Source: Kineosporia mesophila
GTDB taxonomy: Bacteria > Actinomycetota > Actinomycetes > Actinomycetales > Kineosporiaceae
Length of the DNA stretch: 58,885 nt
Assembly: GCF_021129235.1 (NCBI RefSeq)
Contig: NZ_JAJOMA010000036.1
Span: 1-58,885 of the forward strand
Direction: 5' to 3'
The notes below the pieces were generated by a model, which worked only from the letters and a program-made list of their open reading frames with translations, ran no database searches and was not told the origin of the DNA. Shown here piece by piece: positions 40,165 through 48,180 of the stretch; position 1 is the first letter of the stretch, and the number at the start of each line of letters is the position of its first letter. The translations under genes and the position numbers were made by a program.

Positions 40165-40211
40165 AACTACATCTGCCAGTCACGGCGAATTGCAGCTACC
40201 ACATGTAGTAG
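40165..40211 (-). promoter_or_regulatory. Two candidate NrdR boxes upstream of nrdD
   Basis: A near-perfect 16-bp dyad, CTACCACATGTAGTAG (40196-40211), and a weaker AACTACATCTGCCAGT (40165-40180) lie 31-32 bp apart, three helical turns, just upstream of the nrdD start. Sequence (TACATNTA core) and pair spacing match the known NrdR repressor operators. Confidence 0.6.
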
Positions 40212-40978
40212 AGATCTTCAGGCCCGGTGATGGAGGACGTTCGTCCCGCGCGGTACGGGGGTGGTCGCCGCGGCGTGGTGGGGGTGAATCAGGGGCGCAG
40301 GCAGGTCAGGACGGCCAGGACCCGGCGGTGGCCACTCCCGATCCGAGCCGGCCACTGGTAGGTCGCGGCTTTTCGGCGGGCGGGGATTCGCGTCGGGCTC
40401 GTTTCGCGTTACCTCGGCCCCCTCGGGGTCCCCCTGGCATCAGTTCCCCATCAACTAGCTAGAAGTTTCCTTCTGGATAGCGTTGATCAAGCGGTGTTTT
40501 AACGCGTAACACGTGACGCTATTTAAATAGGCGCAACGCGTACGCGAAACTGAATAAGCGCAGATCGTGGGTGTGAAGGGGGAAGTTGGTACGCGAAGGT
40601 CAGCGTTCACTCGCGTCACACGAGGGACGCGTGATGCCTCGGGCACGCAGGTACCTCGCCTCGAGGAGGAGCGCCGGCGCCGATACGGCCAGCTCGGCGG
40701 CGGAACGCTTCCCGGCCCTATCGGCGGTTCGGTTTCACGGCGAGGACGGACCGGGGGGCAGCCGCACCGCTTTCCCTCCGCCACGAAGGAGACGCGCGCT
40801 CACCCTTTACCTGTTTACGTCGTGAACAAAAGATCCAGACCGCAGACATGAACCTGTGACGTTCCTGCATCAGATGCTGCCCTGCCCCACCTCGCCGGAG
40901 GTCGCTGCCGGGTCACGAGGTGATGATGCACCCCGGTCGCGCTGACGGACCCGCATCAGCCGGAGGCGCCGCGTTTGC
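40212..40978. other. Gene-poor 770-bp region upstream of nrdD
   Basis: No convincing gene. Short open frames on both strands are Arg/Pro-rich shadows without ribosome-binding sites. The left part (40212-40450) is GC-rich with several short hairpins. The middle (40455-40570) is markedly AT-rich and holds the AACGCGTA repeats. The right part merges into the decayed sigma-factor gene. Confidence 0.6.
40501..40542. repeat. AACGCGTA direct repeats around an AT-rich palindrome
   Basis: AACGCGTA occurs at 40501-40508 and 40535-40542; between them is the perfect palindrome CTATTTAAATAG (40519-40530). The flanks add CACGTG and further CGCGTA elements. In a 70% GC genome this looks like a protein-binding array (operator or iteron-like), not chance coding sequence. 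Confidence 0.5.
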
Positions 40979-41572
40979 TCAAGGCCTGAACGGCGTACGT
41001 AGATTTGCAGCATCTGGTCCGGCAGCTCGCTGGTGGTCAGCCGGGGGATTCCGCGGATCTCGAATAGCGCCCGCCGTGGTTGCCCCCGTCCCCCGGCGCC
41101 GTCTCAACGTCGCGTCCATCGCCTCAGACACCGGCCGGCCTCCCAGCCGATCAGTACCTGACTCCCGGCTCCGCCGCACCGCCAGCACCGTGGCTGGCAT
41201 GGCAACAGGCGTCACCCGCAGAACGATAACTTCCCGCTGGCGCACCGGCAGTTGCCGCAGTGCGTTCAGCAGCACGGTGTCCAGGGCCTGGCCTTCGGTG
41301 ACCGGGGCCGAGGGGTCCAGCGCGTGCGGCCAGGTCGTCTCCCGACGGTGACATCTCTACCACGACACGTGAGCATTCAGGCAGGTCCGCACCACCCAGG
41401 CCTCAGGGGCAGGATGCCGACGCACCTTCGCCCACGCACGCGCGAAGGCCTCAGCCACGAGTTCCTCGGCCGGCGCCGCATTGCCCACCGTGGCGCGAAC
41501 AGCCCGCTGGCAGGCCGGCCGGGTGCTCTCATAGAACGCGGCGAGCTCGGCTTCGTCATTTCTCACAAGCAC
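40979..41572 (-). pseudogene. ECF sigma factor gene with in-frame amber codon
   Basis: In one frame on the minus strand, region 2 is recognisable (AELAAFYESTRPACQRAVRA, AEELVAEAFARAWAKVRRH, EAWVVRTCLNAHVSW), then a single TAG (41357-41359), then CHRRETTWPHALDPSAPVTE and region 4 (LLNALRQLPVRQREVIVLRV, followed by a degenerate helix-turn-helix ending SGTDRLGGRPVSEAM). The TAG sits where the family usually has Trp or Arg (SWWR). The gene resembles the SigE-like ECF group of actinomycetes. The degraded region 4.2 suggests a true pseudogene. Start is probably a GTG at 41572 or 41566. Confidence 0.8.
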
Positions 41573-41733
41573 CGAACGCGCGGAAGGCCTGCGGCATGTA
41601 CATCCCCGAGCAGGCATTCGCGCCCCGCCGGGGCGAACCAAGATCCACTCTGGACGAGCCCGCCACAAGCGCTTAAAGTACCTTTTCGCACTTATGGGGC
41701 TTATGGGGTTTGTGGCCGAGGGGTGGAGGAAGC

Positions 41734-42255
41734 GTGCGGAAGATCGTGTCAGGCGCATGGATGCGTCGCATTGCCGTGGGCGGCGCTGCTGTGGCGCTCG
41801 CGCTGGGAACAGTCGGCATCGGTTCGCCGGCACAGGCGTCGGTGGCTCAGGGCTACGTCGCCGGTGCCGGGGTGCTGACCGATGACTGGGGCGACGAAGG
41901 AACGATCTCGGCGACGACGCGTAACCACAGCAATGCCGTCTTCCTGTGGCAGGCGGTTCTTTTCGCAGACGGCTATCTGACGTCGACCAGCCAGCTGGAC
42001 TGCTGGTTCGGCGACACCACCAAGGCGGCCACGAAGCGCTGGCAGGACGATCACAACCTGGCCGACGTGGACGGCATCGTCGGCCCGGCCACGTTCGGCA
42101 AAGCCGACGACAAGCTGTTCTGGTCCGGCACCGAGATCCGCTACAACGGCTCGGTCACGGACATCTACAACCTCTCGCGTGACAGCTCGGGCTACTACGA
42201 GCTCGGAAGTTCCACCCGCAAGGCCTCGTACACGAACGCGTCGGCCTGCAGCTGA
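41734..42255 (+). CDS. Secreted peptidoglycan-binding protein
   Basis: About 173 residues from the GTG at 41734, which has GGAGGA four to five bases upstream. Signal peptide: RKIVSGAWMRRIAVGGAAVA ending near AQA-S (about residue 34). The mature protein has a peptidoglycan_binding_1 domain: HSNAVFLWQAVLFADGYL, LDCWFGDTTKAATKRWQDDH and DVDGIVGPATFGKADD. Such domains dock proteins in the cell wall; no catalytic domain is attached, only a beta-rich tail (IRYNGSVTDIYNLSRDSSGY). Likely a wall-associated structural or inhibitor-like protein. A strong terminator follows immediately. Confidence 0.88.
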   Translation: MRKIVSGAWMRRIAVGGAAVALALGTVGIGSPAQASVAQGYVAGAGVLTDDWGDEGTISATTRNHSNAVFLWQAVLFADGYLTSTSQLDCWFGDTTKAATKRWQDDHNLADVDGIVGPATFGKADDKLFWSGTEIRYNGSVTDIYNLSRDSSGYYELGSSTRKASYTNASACS

Positions 42256-42268
42256 TCTCCTACCTGTC

Positions 42269-42305
42269 CGGCCCGGCCTCAACGTTGTTGAGGCCGGGCC
42301 GTTTT
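42269..42305 (+). terminator. Intrinsic terminator with T-run
   Basis: A perfect 15-bp stem (42269-42283 and 42287-42301) with a 3-nt loop is followed by TTTT. It is the clearest classical terminator in the window, 14 bases after the peptidoglycan-binding protein stop. Confidence 0.9.
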
Positions 42306-42532
42306 CCGTGGTTCCGAGATCGACGACGAGCTTGCCGTGCACAAGCCGGGCGGCGGCGAGCTGCTGAAGGGCGGCCCCCGGTTCGGTGACACATCAACGC
42401 GCTTGCTCACCACGGCGCTGCCCCGACTCGAGGCGCGTCAGCGGCAGGGTCGGCGCGGCAGGGTCAGGGGCAGGGTCAGGGGCAGGCCGGGGAGAGCACG
42501 GAGAAAGGGGGGCGGTGCAGGGACTGGGCCGT

Positions 42533-43423
42533 TCAGCGGCTCCGGTCGACGCGGTCGACGAAGTCGCCGACCGCGGTGGCGAAAGCGGCGGGCGCCTCCT
42601 GTGCGACGAAATGCCCGACGTCCTTGATCGTGACCGCGGTGACGTCGCCGGCGACCTGACGCATCGTCTGTTCGGTGAAGGGGGCGTTGATGCCGTCGAC
42701 GGCGAGCACGGGAACGGTCAGCGGCCGGGACTCGGCCAGGGCCCGCATGCGATCGCCGCCGGTCAGGGACGAACGGTAGAGCCCTTCGGTGCCACGCCAG
42801 CCGCCCGGCCGCGCGTAGGTGCGGGCGAACTCGTCGAGGTCGGCCTCGGTCACCCCACCCGGCACCATCGTCATCGCCGAGACGGCCCAGTCGAGCATCA
42901 CGCGCTCGCGGCCGGCCAGGAACAGCTCCGCAATTCCCGGGGTGGCCAGGAATCCCACGTGCCAGGAGCCGCCGTTCCTCACGTCGCCCAGCATCTCCCA
43001 GCCGTATCCCGGAAGGGTGGTCTCGACGCCGGTGACGCTGAGGATGTCGCCGGGGTGCGTGGCCGCGAACGCGAAGACCGGCCCGCCGCTGATGTCCTGG
43101 CAGGTCACGTGCACGGGCCCGACGCCGAGGTGGGCGACCAGCTGGTGCAGGTCCTCCGCCATGGTGGCCAGGTCGTGGTCGCCCTCGGCGACGCCGGAGT
43201 CACCGAAGCCGCGCAGGTCGACGGCGAAGACCCGGTGAGTGGCGGCCAGCAGCGGGATGACGTCGTGGAAGGCCCACCAGGACTCCGGCCACCCGTGCAC
43301 CAGGAGGATCGGGGAGCCGGTGTCGCCCGCCGAGACGTAATGCAGCGTGGTGTCGTTGACCTCGGCGGTGTGGTGCGTGACGCCCGCCACGGCAGGTGAG
43401 GCGGTCGCGAAAAAGCCGGACAT
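42533..43423 (-). CDS. Alpha/beta hydrolase, epoxide hydrolase-like
   Basis: About 296 residues. The fold motifs are PILLVHGWPESWWAFHDVIP (oxyanion HGWP, about residues 38-57), AVDLRGFGDSG and HVTCQDISGGPVFAFAA, where the nucleophile elbow places Asp (QDISG) as in epoxide hydrolases and haloalkane dehalogenases. The C-terminal catalytic His is in IKDVGHFVAQEAP (about 269). It probably hydrolyses an epoxide or ester in the cytosol. The ATG at 43423 has GGGAG upstream. It is divergent from a MarR regulator with a perfect inverted-repeat operator between, so its expression is probably inducible. Confidence 0.88.
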   Translation of the reverse strand: MSGFFATASPAVAGVTHHTAEVNDTTLHYVSAGDTGSPILLVHGWPESWWAFHDVIPLLAATHRVFAVDLRGFGDSGVAEGDHDLATMAEDLHQLVAHLGVGPVHVTCQDISGGPVFAFAATHPGDILSVTGVETTLPGYGWEMLGDVRNGGSWHVGFLATPGIAELFLAGRERVMLDWAVSAMTMVPGGVTEADLDEFARTYARPGGWRGTEGLYRSSLTGGDRMRALAESRPLTVPVLAVDGINAPFTEQTMRQVAGDVTAVTIKDVGHFVAQEAPAAFATAVGDFVDRVDRSR

Positions 43424-43441
43424 GCAAGAACTCCCAAGATT

Positions 43442-43481
43442 GACAACCAGGTTGACTCCAGTGTTGGTCAACCTGGTTGTC
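43442..43481. promoter_or_regulatory. MarR operator, 14-bp perfect inverted repeat
   Basis: GACAACCAGGTTGA (43442-43455) and TCAACCTGGTTGTC (43468-43481) are perfect reverse complements with a 12-bp spacer, in the divergent hydrolase-marR region. Each arm contains an AACC-NN-GGTT dyad, so two MarR dimers could bind one turn and a half apart. Confidence 0.85.
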
Positions 43482-43510
43482 TATGTCAAGGGGAGTTCTA
43501 GACTGTGGCT

Positions 43511-43987
43511 ATGTCCTCACGATCCGGCGCCGATCTCGCCCTGCTGCTCCTGGGCAGCTATCGCAATCTGGTGGATGAAGTGGTCCGGGAGCTGGCGACC
43601 CGGGGATACCCCGATGCCCGGCCGTCGCACGAGTACGCGATCCGGGCTATCCGGGCCGGCGCCGACAGTGCCTCGGACCTGGCCCGCAGACTTGCCATCA
43701 CCAAGCAGGCCGCGGCGAAGACGATCGCCGCCCTCGTCGAGCGCGGGTACGTCACCACCGAGACCGACCCTGCCGACATCCGCCGTAAGAACATCCGGAT
43801 CACCGATCACGGCATCGGGCTGATCACCGAGGGCACGGCGATCTTCGACGAGGTACGGGCCCGCTGGGAAGGGCGTCTGGGCGCCGCGGAACTCGTCGAA
43901 CTGGAAACGCAGCTCGCCCAGTTCGTCGGCGACTCACCCATCAACCTCGACGCTCCGGGCTGGGCCGCGGGACAGGAACTGCGCTGA
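43511..43987 (+). CDS. MarR family transcriptional regulator
   Basis: The 158-residue protein has a MarR winged helix: SASDLARRLAITKQAAAKTI (about residues 53-72, recognition helix TKQAAAKTI), LVERGYVTTETDPADIRRKN and IRITDHGIGL. It is expected to repress itself and the divergent hydrolase through the 14-bp inverted repeat. The ATG at 43511 follows a GTG start candidate two codons earlier. The 130 bp after it hold only a short fragment-like frame (RAYLLKLELATRAIRFAHAE), with no clear gene. Confidence 0.92.
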   Translation: MSSRSGADLALLLLGSYRNLVDEVVRELATRGYPDARPSHEYAIRAIRAGADSASDLARRLAITKQAAAKTIAALVERGYVTTETDPADIRRKNIRITDHGIGLITEGTAIFDEVRARWEGRLGAAELVELETQLAQFVGDSPINLDAPGWAAGQELR

Positions 43988-44119
43988 CGGCCGGCCGAGG
44001 GGCGTGCTCACCGGGGTGCGGGCCTACCTACTCAAGCTCGAGCTGGCCACCCGGGCCATCCGTTTCGCCCACGCCGAGGACGGCCTGCGGTCCCTGTCCT
44101 GAGCCGTCGGACCTCACGC

Positions 44120-44926
44120 TCAGGTGCCGTCCTGGAGGTAGACCACCAGGGTGTGCTCGGGCTGATCGGCCACAGCGAACGCCGCGTGCGTCAGCTCAAG
44201 GATCCCTCGCTCGGGGTGACGCACCTGCTTGATCCCGGCGCGGTCGGCCCGCACGTCGTGCCGGTTCCACCACGCCCTGGCCTCGGGACTGACGTGCAGC
44301 AGGTCCTCGACCAGTCCGGTGTAGCGAGGCTCGTCCGGATGGCGCGCGGCGGCCGCCCGTAACCGGGCCAGGACGTCCTGGGCCACCGACTCCCACTGCG
44401 GGAACGTCGTCCTGGCGTCAGGGGCCTCGAACAGCCACCTGGCCAGATGAGGCCGCTCACCGTCACTGTTCGCCAGTAGGCCCGGGACCAGTTCCTCGGC
44501 CGCCCGGTTCCAGGCCAGCACCGTGAAGTCGCCGGAGGTCACGTAGGCGGGATGAGGGTGCATGGCCTGCACGACGGAGACGACCGCCGGGGCCACGGCC
44601 GGCAGCACCGCCGGTGACGGTGTTTCCGCCGCCAGGTTGAGCACGTGGCTGTGTTCGGCCGGGGTGAGCTGCAAGGTCGTGGCCAGCGCCTCGAGCACCT
44701 GACGCGAGGCCTGCACGTTGCGGCCCTGCTCCAGGTAGGTCAGCCAGGTGGTGCTGATGCCGGCGAGCATGGCCACCTCCTCGCGGCGTAGTCCCGGTGT
44801 GCGGCGCCGGCCGGTGGCCGGCAGACCGACATCGGCACAGGTCAGGCGCTCGCGGCGACTGCGCAGGAAGGATCCCAGTTCACGCCGTCGGGCGGCCCGG
44901 GGATGTGTGCGCCGGTCGTCGGCCAC
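44120..44926 (-). CDS. XRE-type regulator with MmyB-like ligand domain
   Basis: The 268-residue protein has an N-terminal XRE helix-turn-helix (REELGSFL-like start, then RREEVAMLAGISTTWLTYLE, about residues 48-67, and VLEALATTLQLT) and a C-terminal MmyB-like domain (VTSGDFTVLAWNRAAEELVP near residue 128, ending VVYLQDGT). This combination is common in actinomycetes; the C-terminal domain binds a hydrophobic ligand and controls a neighbouring oxidoreductase. It is divergent from the oxidoreductase at 44995 with two 13-bp direct repeats between them. Confidence 0.92.
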   Translation of the reverse strand: MADDRRTHPRAARRRELGSFLRSRRERLTCADVGLPATGRRRTPGLRREEVAMLAGISTTWLTYLEQGRNVQASRQVLEALATTLQLTPAEHSHVLNLAAETPSPAVLPAVAPAVVSVVQAMHPHPAYVTSGDFTVLAWNRAAEELVPGLLANSDGERPHLARWLFEAPDARTTFPQWESVAQDVLARLRAAAARHPDEPRYTGLVEDLLHVSPEARAWWNRHDVRADRAGIKQVRHPERGILELTHAAFAVADQPEHTLVVYLQDGT

Positions 44927-44940
44927 GGTGACACTCCTAG

Positions 44941-44976
44941 TACCAGGATAAGGCGATTCTGGATACCAGGCTAAGG
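44941..44976. promoter_or_regulatory. Direct-repeat operator of the XRE regulator
   Basis: TACCAGGATAAGG (44941-44953) and TACCAGGCTAAGG (44964-44976) differ at one base and lie 23 bp apart, about two helical turns, in the 68-bp divergent spacer. They are the best candidates for the regulator binding sites and overlap the expected promoters. Confidence 0.75.
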
Positions 44977-44994
44977 GTGGGCGACGGTGGACTC

Positions 44995-46077
44995 ATGCGC
45001 GCATGGGAACTCAATGATTCAGATACCGGCGGCCTCCACCTGATCGAGGCCCCCGACCCCCAGTTACGTCCCGGTGCCGCCGTGGTTGACGTGCTCGCCG
45101 TGCATGTCCCGGCCTACACGGCTGTCCTGACGACGGGATTGCGGGGGCATGTGCCGACTCCACTGATCCTGGGCACCGGTGGGGTGGGCCGGGTGCGTGC
45201 CGTGGCGCCGGACGTGTTCGGTCTGCATCTGGACGATGTGGTGCTCAACGCGGGCCTGCTGCGCTCCAGCGACATCACCGACCAGGAAGAATTCATCCTG
45301 TCCTGGACGGGCATCGGTGGGCGCGGCGAGCGCACGGCGGACATCGCCAGGATGCAGGAGGTGTGGCGCGACGGGACGTTCGCCGAGCGGGCCGTGCTGC
45401 CGGCGCAGGTCCTGGTCCGGCTTCCGGGGGCGCAGGATGACCCGCGTCCGGAACGGCTGGCTGTGCTGCCGTGGTTGTCCATCGCGGCCGAGGCTCTGGT
45501 GCGGGGCGAGCAGCAACCGGGGGACGTCGTCGCGGTGCTGGGTGCCACCGGTCAGCTGGGTGGGGCGGCGGTGCTGATGGCCTTGGCCCGGGGTGCGTCG
45601 CGGGTCGTGGCGGTGGGACGTGACCGCGTGGCGCTGGAGCGGCTCGCGGGGCTGGATCCGCGGGTGACGGTCGTGGCCCTCGGCGGTGACCGGGTCCAGG
45701 ACGCCGCTGCCGTCCGGGCGGCGGGGGAACCGGATCTGGTCCTGGACACGCTCGGGGCGACGGACAGCGCCGAGCCGACCCTGACCGGTTTCGACAGTCT
45801 GCGTCCGGGCGGAACGCTCGTGCTCGTCGGTGGGGTCCGTCATGATCTGGCCCTGCCCTACGGACACCTGATGCGGCGGCGGCTGAGCGTGCGCGGATCC
45901 TGGATGGCCCGCCCCGAGACCGTGTCGGGGGTATGGCGTCTGGTGCGCTCGGGGACCGTCGACCTGGATCAGGTCACCGTGCGGACCGTCGGTCTTCACG
46001 ACCCCGCGGCGGCGCTGAAACTGGCGGCCGATACCGGCGGACTGGACTTCGTCGTCCTGTTGCCCTCCGCTCTGTGA
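44995..46077 (+). CDS. Medium-chain zinc-type oxidoreductase
   Basis: The 360-residue MDR protein has the N-terminal GroES-like domain (PLILGTGGVGRVRAVAPDVF, about residues 56-75) and a Rossmann domain with VVAVLGATGQLGGAAVLMAL (about 180-199), then SRVVAVGRDRVALERLAGL and VLDTLGATDSAEPTL. The usual zinc ligands (Cys/His/Glu in GHE) are absent (LGTGG), so it is closer to NADPH:quinone reductases. The ATG at 44995 was chosen within the MGDGGLM frame. Its divergent XRE regulator probably represses it; the likely substrate is a quinone or reactive carbonyl. Confidence 0.85.
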   Translation: MRAWELNDSDTGGLHLIEAPDPQLRPGAAVVDVLAVHVPAYTAVLTTGLRGHVPTPLILGTGGVGRVRAVAPDVFGLHLDDVVLNAGLLRSSDITDQEEFILSWTGIGGRGERTADIARMQEVWRDGTFAERAVLPAQVLVRLPGAQDDPRPERLAVLPWLSIAAEALVRGEQQPGDVVAVLGATGQLGGAAVLMALARGASRVVAVGRDRVALERLAGLDPRVTVVALGGDRVQDAAAVRAAGEPDLVLDTLGATDSAEPTLTGFDSLRPGGTLVLVGGVRHDLALPYGHLMRRRLSVRGSWMARPETVSGVWRLVRSGTVDLDQVTVRTVGLHDPAAALKLAADTGGLDFVVLLPSAL

Positions 46078-46288
46078 CCGAGCACGGTGACGTTCGCGTC
46101 GTGAACAAAAGGGATCAGCTGTAGAGATCGACGATGTGCTCGGCGGCCCTGGCCGATGTCAGGACGGGCCAAGCCTGCCCTTCGAGTGATCGATCCGTCG
46201 ATACCCGAGTCGGCCGGTCGGGGTCTTCACCTGAGAGTGTTCACGCCGCCAGGACGGTGTCCGATTTGGTGGGCGATGCAGGAAAAAG

Positions 46289-46873
46289 TCAGGGAGCGAT
46301 GGCCTGCTGGATGAAGTCGTGCAGCGCGGCGCGGCGGCGTGTGTGCTCGGTGGCCGGTTCGTCGGCGGAGGCGGCGTAGGAACCGCCGGCCGGGGACCAG
46401 GCGCTGGCGGCGCCCAGGACCAGCAGGAGCAGGTCGGCCGGCTCCCCGGCCCTGAGCCGGCCCTCGTTCTGGGCGCGGGCGATGGCGGCCAGTTTCGGTT
46501 CGACATCGGGGGCGATCTCCAGGCGGCCGGACTCGCGGCGTTCCAGGCGGGCCCAGGTCAGCAGTCGCACCACGTGGGGGCTGTTGAGGTTCTCGTCGTA
46601 CACGGCCACGGCCCAGCCGGGCAGGTCGTCGGCGTCGAAGTGCACGGCGGTGGCGGTGCGTTCCAGGACGTCGGTCAGGACCGCGTCGAACAGGCCGTCC
46701 TTGTTGCCGAAGTAGCCGTAGACCTGGGCCTTGTTGGTGCGGGCGGCCGCGGTGATGCGGTCGACGCGGGCCCCGGCGATGCCGCGTTCGGCGAACTCCT
46801 GCAGGGCGGCGTCCAGGATGCGCCGGCTCGTGGCGGCGCCCTTCGGTGAGGTCGGTAGCTCGGGCACGTCCAC
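46289..46873 (-). CDS. TetR family transcriptional regulator
   Basis: The 194-residue protein has the N-terminal TetR helix-turn-helix: TSRRILDAALQEFAERGIAG, ARVDRITAAARTNKAQVYGY and FGNKDGLFDAVLTDVL (about residues 15-70). The C-terminal ligand domain is helical, ending HDFIQQAIAP. It is divergent from a zinc alcohol dehydrogenase, with two 19-bp related repeats between the genes, so it very likely represses that gene. The 210 bp beyond its stop show no gene, only a fragment-like SARAAEHIVDLYS frame on the minus strand. Confidence 0.92.
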   Translation of the reverse strand: MDVPELPTSPKGAATSRRILDAALQEFAERGIAGARVDRITAAARTNKAQVYGYFGNKDGLFDAVLTDVLERTATAVHFDADDLPGWAVAVYDENLNSPHVVRLLTWARLERRESGRLEIAPDVEPKLAAIARAQNEGRLRAGEPADLLLLVLGAASAWSPAGGSYAASADEPATEHTRRRAALHDFIQQAIAP

Positions 46874-46885
46874 CAGGTTAGCAAA

Positions 46886-46950
46886 CAGACGATTCAGTTT
46901 GTTTCTTGTCCGGGACGTGGTACTCCTTTGGCAGACCGAATGGTTTGTTT
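46886..46950. promoter_or_regulatory. TetR operator repeats
   Basis: CAGACGATTCAGTTTGTTT (46886-46904) and CAGACCGAATGGTTTGTTT (46932-46950) share both half-sites (CAGAC and GTTTGTTT) around a 6-base centre. The second copy ends at the AGGAGG ribosome-binding site of the dehydrogenase (46951-46956), so binding would block its expression. Confidence 0.75.
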
Positions 46951-46962
46951 AGGAGGAAGATC

Positions 46963-48051
46963 ATGCGCACCACCACGGGCTGGGAGTACGTCCCCAGCGA
47001 CAACCCGACCAACGGCAACAGCAGTACGGCTCTGCGGCGGGGCACGTTCCAGCGCCGGGACCTGCGCGAGGACGACCTGGCGGTGCGGATCGACTACTGC
47101 GGGGTCTGTCACAGCGATCTGCACATGGTCAACGGGATGCTCAAGCAGCTCGGTACGGCTCTGGTGCCGGGGCACGAGTTCACCGGCACGGTCACCGAGG
47201 TCGGCCCGGCCGTCACCGGTTTCGCGGTCGGTGACCAGGTGGCGGTCGGCACGCTCGTGGATTCCTGCGGGCAGTGCACGATGTGCCGGGCGGGCCAGGA
47301 GAACTATTGCGCGCAGGGGCCGGTGGTCACGTACGGCGGCACCGACCGGGTGGACGGGTCGCTGACGCAGGGCGGGTACAGCCGTGAGTACGTGCTGCGG
47401 GAGAAGTTCGCCTACCGGCTGCCGGCCGGCCTGGACGCGGCCGGCGCCGCGCCGCTGATGTGCGCGGGGGTGACCATGTGGGAACCGTTGCGGGCCGCCG
47501 GGATCGGGCCGGGCAGCCAGGTCGCGGTCGCCGGGCTGGGTGGTCTGGGGCACCTGGGCGTGAAGCTCTCGGCGGCGCTGGGCGCGCAGGTCACGGTGCT
47601 CAGCCGTACCCCCGCCAAGGCCGATGACGCGGCCCGGCTGGGGGCCACCGGCCTGCTGGTCACGACCGACGAGGAACAGCTGAAGGGGGCCAGGGGCCGG
47701 TTCGACCTGGTGCTGGACTCGATCCCGGGCCCGCACGAGCTGTCCCCGCTGCTGCACCTGCTGGGGCTGGACGGGACGCTGGCGGTGGTCGGTTACCCGC
47801 GCCCGGCGCAGGTCAACTTGTTCGACCTGGTCGCCGGGCGGCGCAAGCTGACGTCCTCGGGCACCGGTGGCCGGACCGGGACCGCGGACATGCTGGCGTT
47901 CTGCGCCGAGCACGCCATCACCGCCGAGGTCCAGGTGCTGCCCTCGGCCCGGGTGAACGAGGCCCTGCAGCGCCTGGCCAAGGGCGACGTGCGCTACCGG
48001 TTCGTGCTCGACCTGGCCGACCTGGACGATCTGGACGCACCCGCTCACTGA
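46963..48051 (+). CDS. Zinc-dependent alcohol dehydrogenase, cinnamyl/YahK-like
   Basis: The 362-residue protein has a complete zinc MDR set: catalytic zinc ligands in YCGVCHSDLHMVNG (about residues 45-58) and GHEFTGTVTEVG (about 70), the structural zinc site CGQCTMCRAGQENYC (C-x2-C-x2-C-x7-C, about 104-118), and the Rossmann motif VAVAGLGGLGHLGVKLSAAL. Pattern and spacing resemble the cinnamyl-alcohol-dehydrogenase/YahK branch that reduces aromatic and short-chain aldehydes with NADPH. It has a perfect AGGAGG ribosome-binding site seven bases from the ATG and is controlled by the divergent TetR. Confidence 0.93.
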   Translation: MRTTTGWEYVPSDNPTNGNSSTALRRGTFQRRDLREDDLAVRIDYCGVCHSDLHMVNGMLKQLGTALVPGHEFTGTVTEVGPAVTGFAVGDQVAVGTLVDSCGQCTMCRAGQENYCAQGPVVTYGGTDRVDGSLTQGGYSREYVLREKFAYRLPAGLDAAGAAPLMCAGVTMWEPLRAAGIGPGSQVAVAGLGGLGHLGVKLSAALGAQVTVLSRTPAKADDAARLGATGLLVTTDEEQLKGARGRFDLVLDSIPGPHELSPLLHLLGLDGTLAVVGYPRPAQVNLFDLVAGRRKLTSSGTGGRTGTADMLAFCAEHAITAEVQVLPSARVNEALQRLAKGDVRYRFVLDLADLDDLDAPAH

Positions 48052-48064
48052 GCGGACGGATCGG

Positions 48065-48120
48065 GTGCCCTGACCGCTCCGGTGGGGGACGAACGTCCTT
48101 CATCGGAGCGGTCAGGGCAC
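48065..48120 (+). terminator. Terminator after the alcohol dehydrogenase
   Basis: GTGCCCTGACCGCTCCG (48065-48081) pairs perfectly with its reverse complement at 48104-48120; the loop contains a nested GGAC/GTCC. A 17-bp stem this close to the stop is a strong terminator. Confidence 0.8.
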
Positions 48121-48180
48121 GATGGCGCTCGACAGGAAACCGGGCGCGCGAGGGGGATACCGGCCCCTACTGTCGCGGTC

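Noticed and set aside
40230-40400. Possible cobalamin riboswitch on the plus strand
   Set aside because: GGTGAATC and GGCCACTGG boxes recall cobalamin riboswitch elements, but the order and pairing do not form the full consensus, and no B12-related gene lies downstream on that strand.
40818-46111. 15-bp repeat CGTCGTGAACAAAAG at 40818 and 46097
   Set aside because: One exact 15-mer pair is about what chance predicts in 59 kb; no symmetry or shared context was seen.
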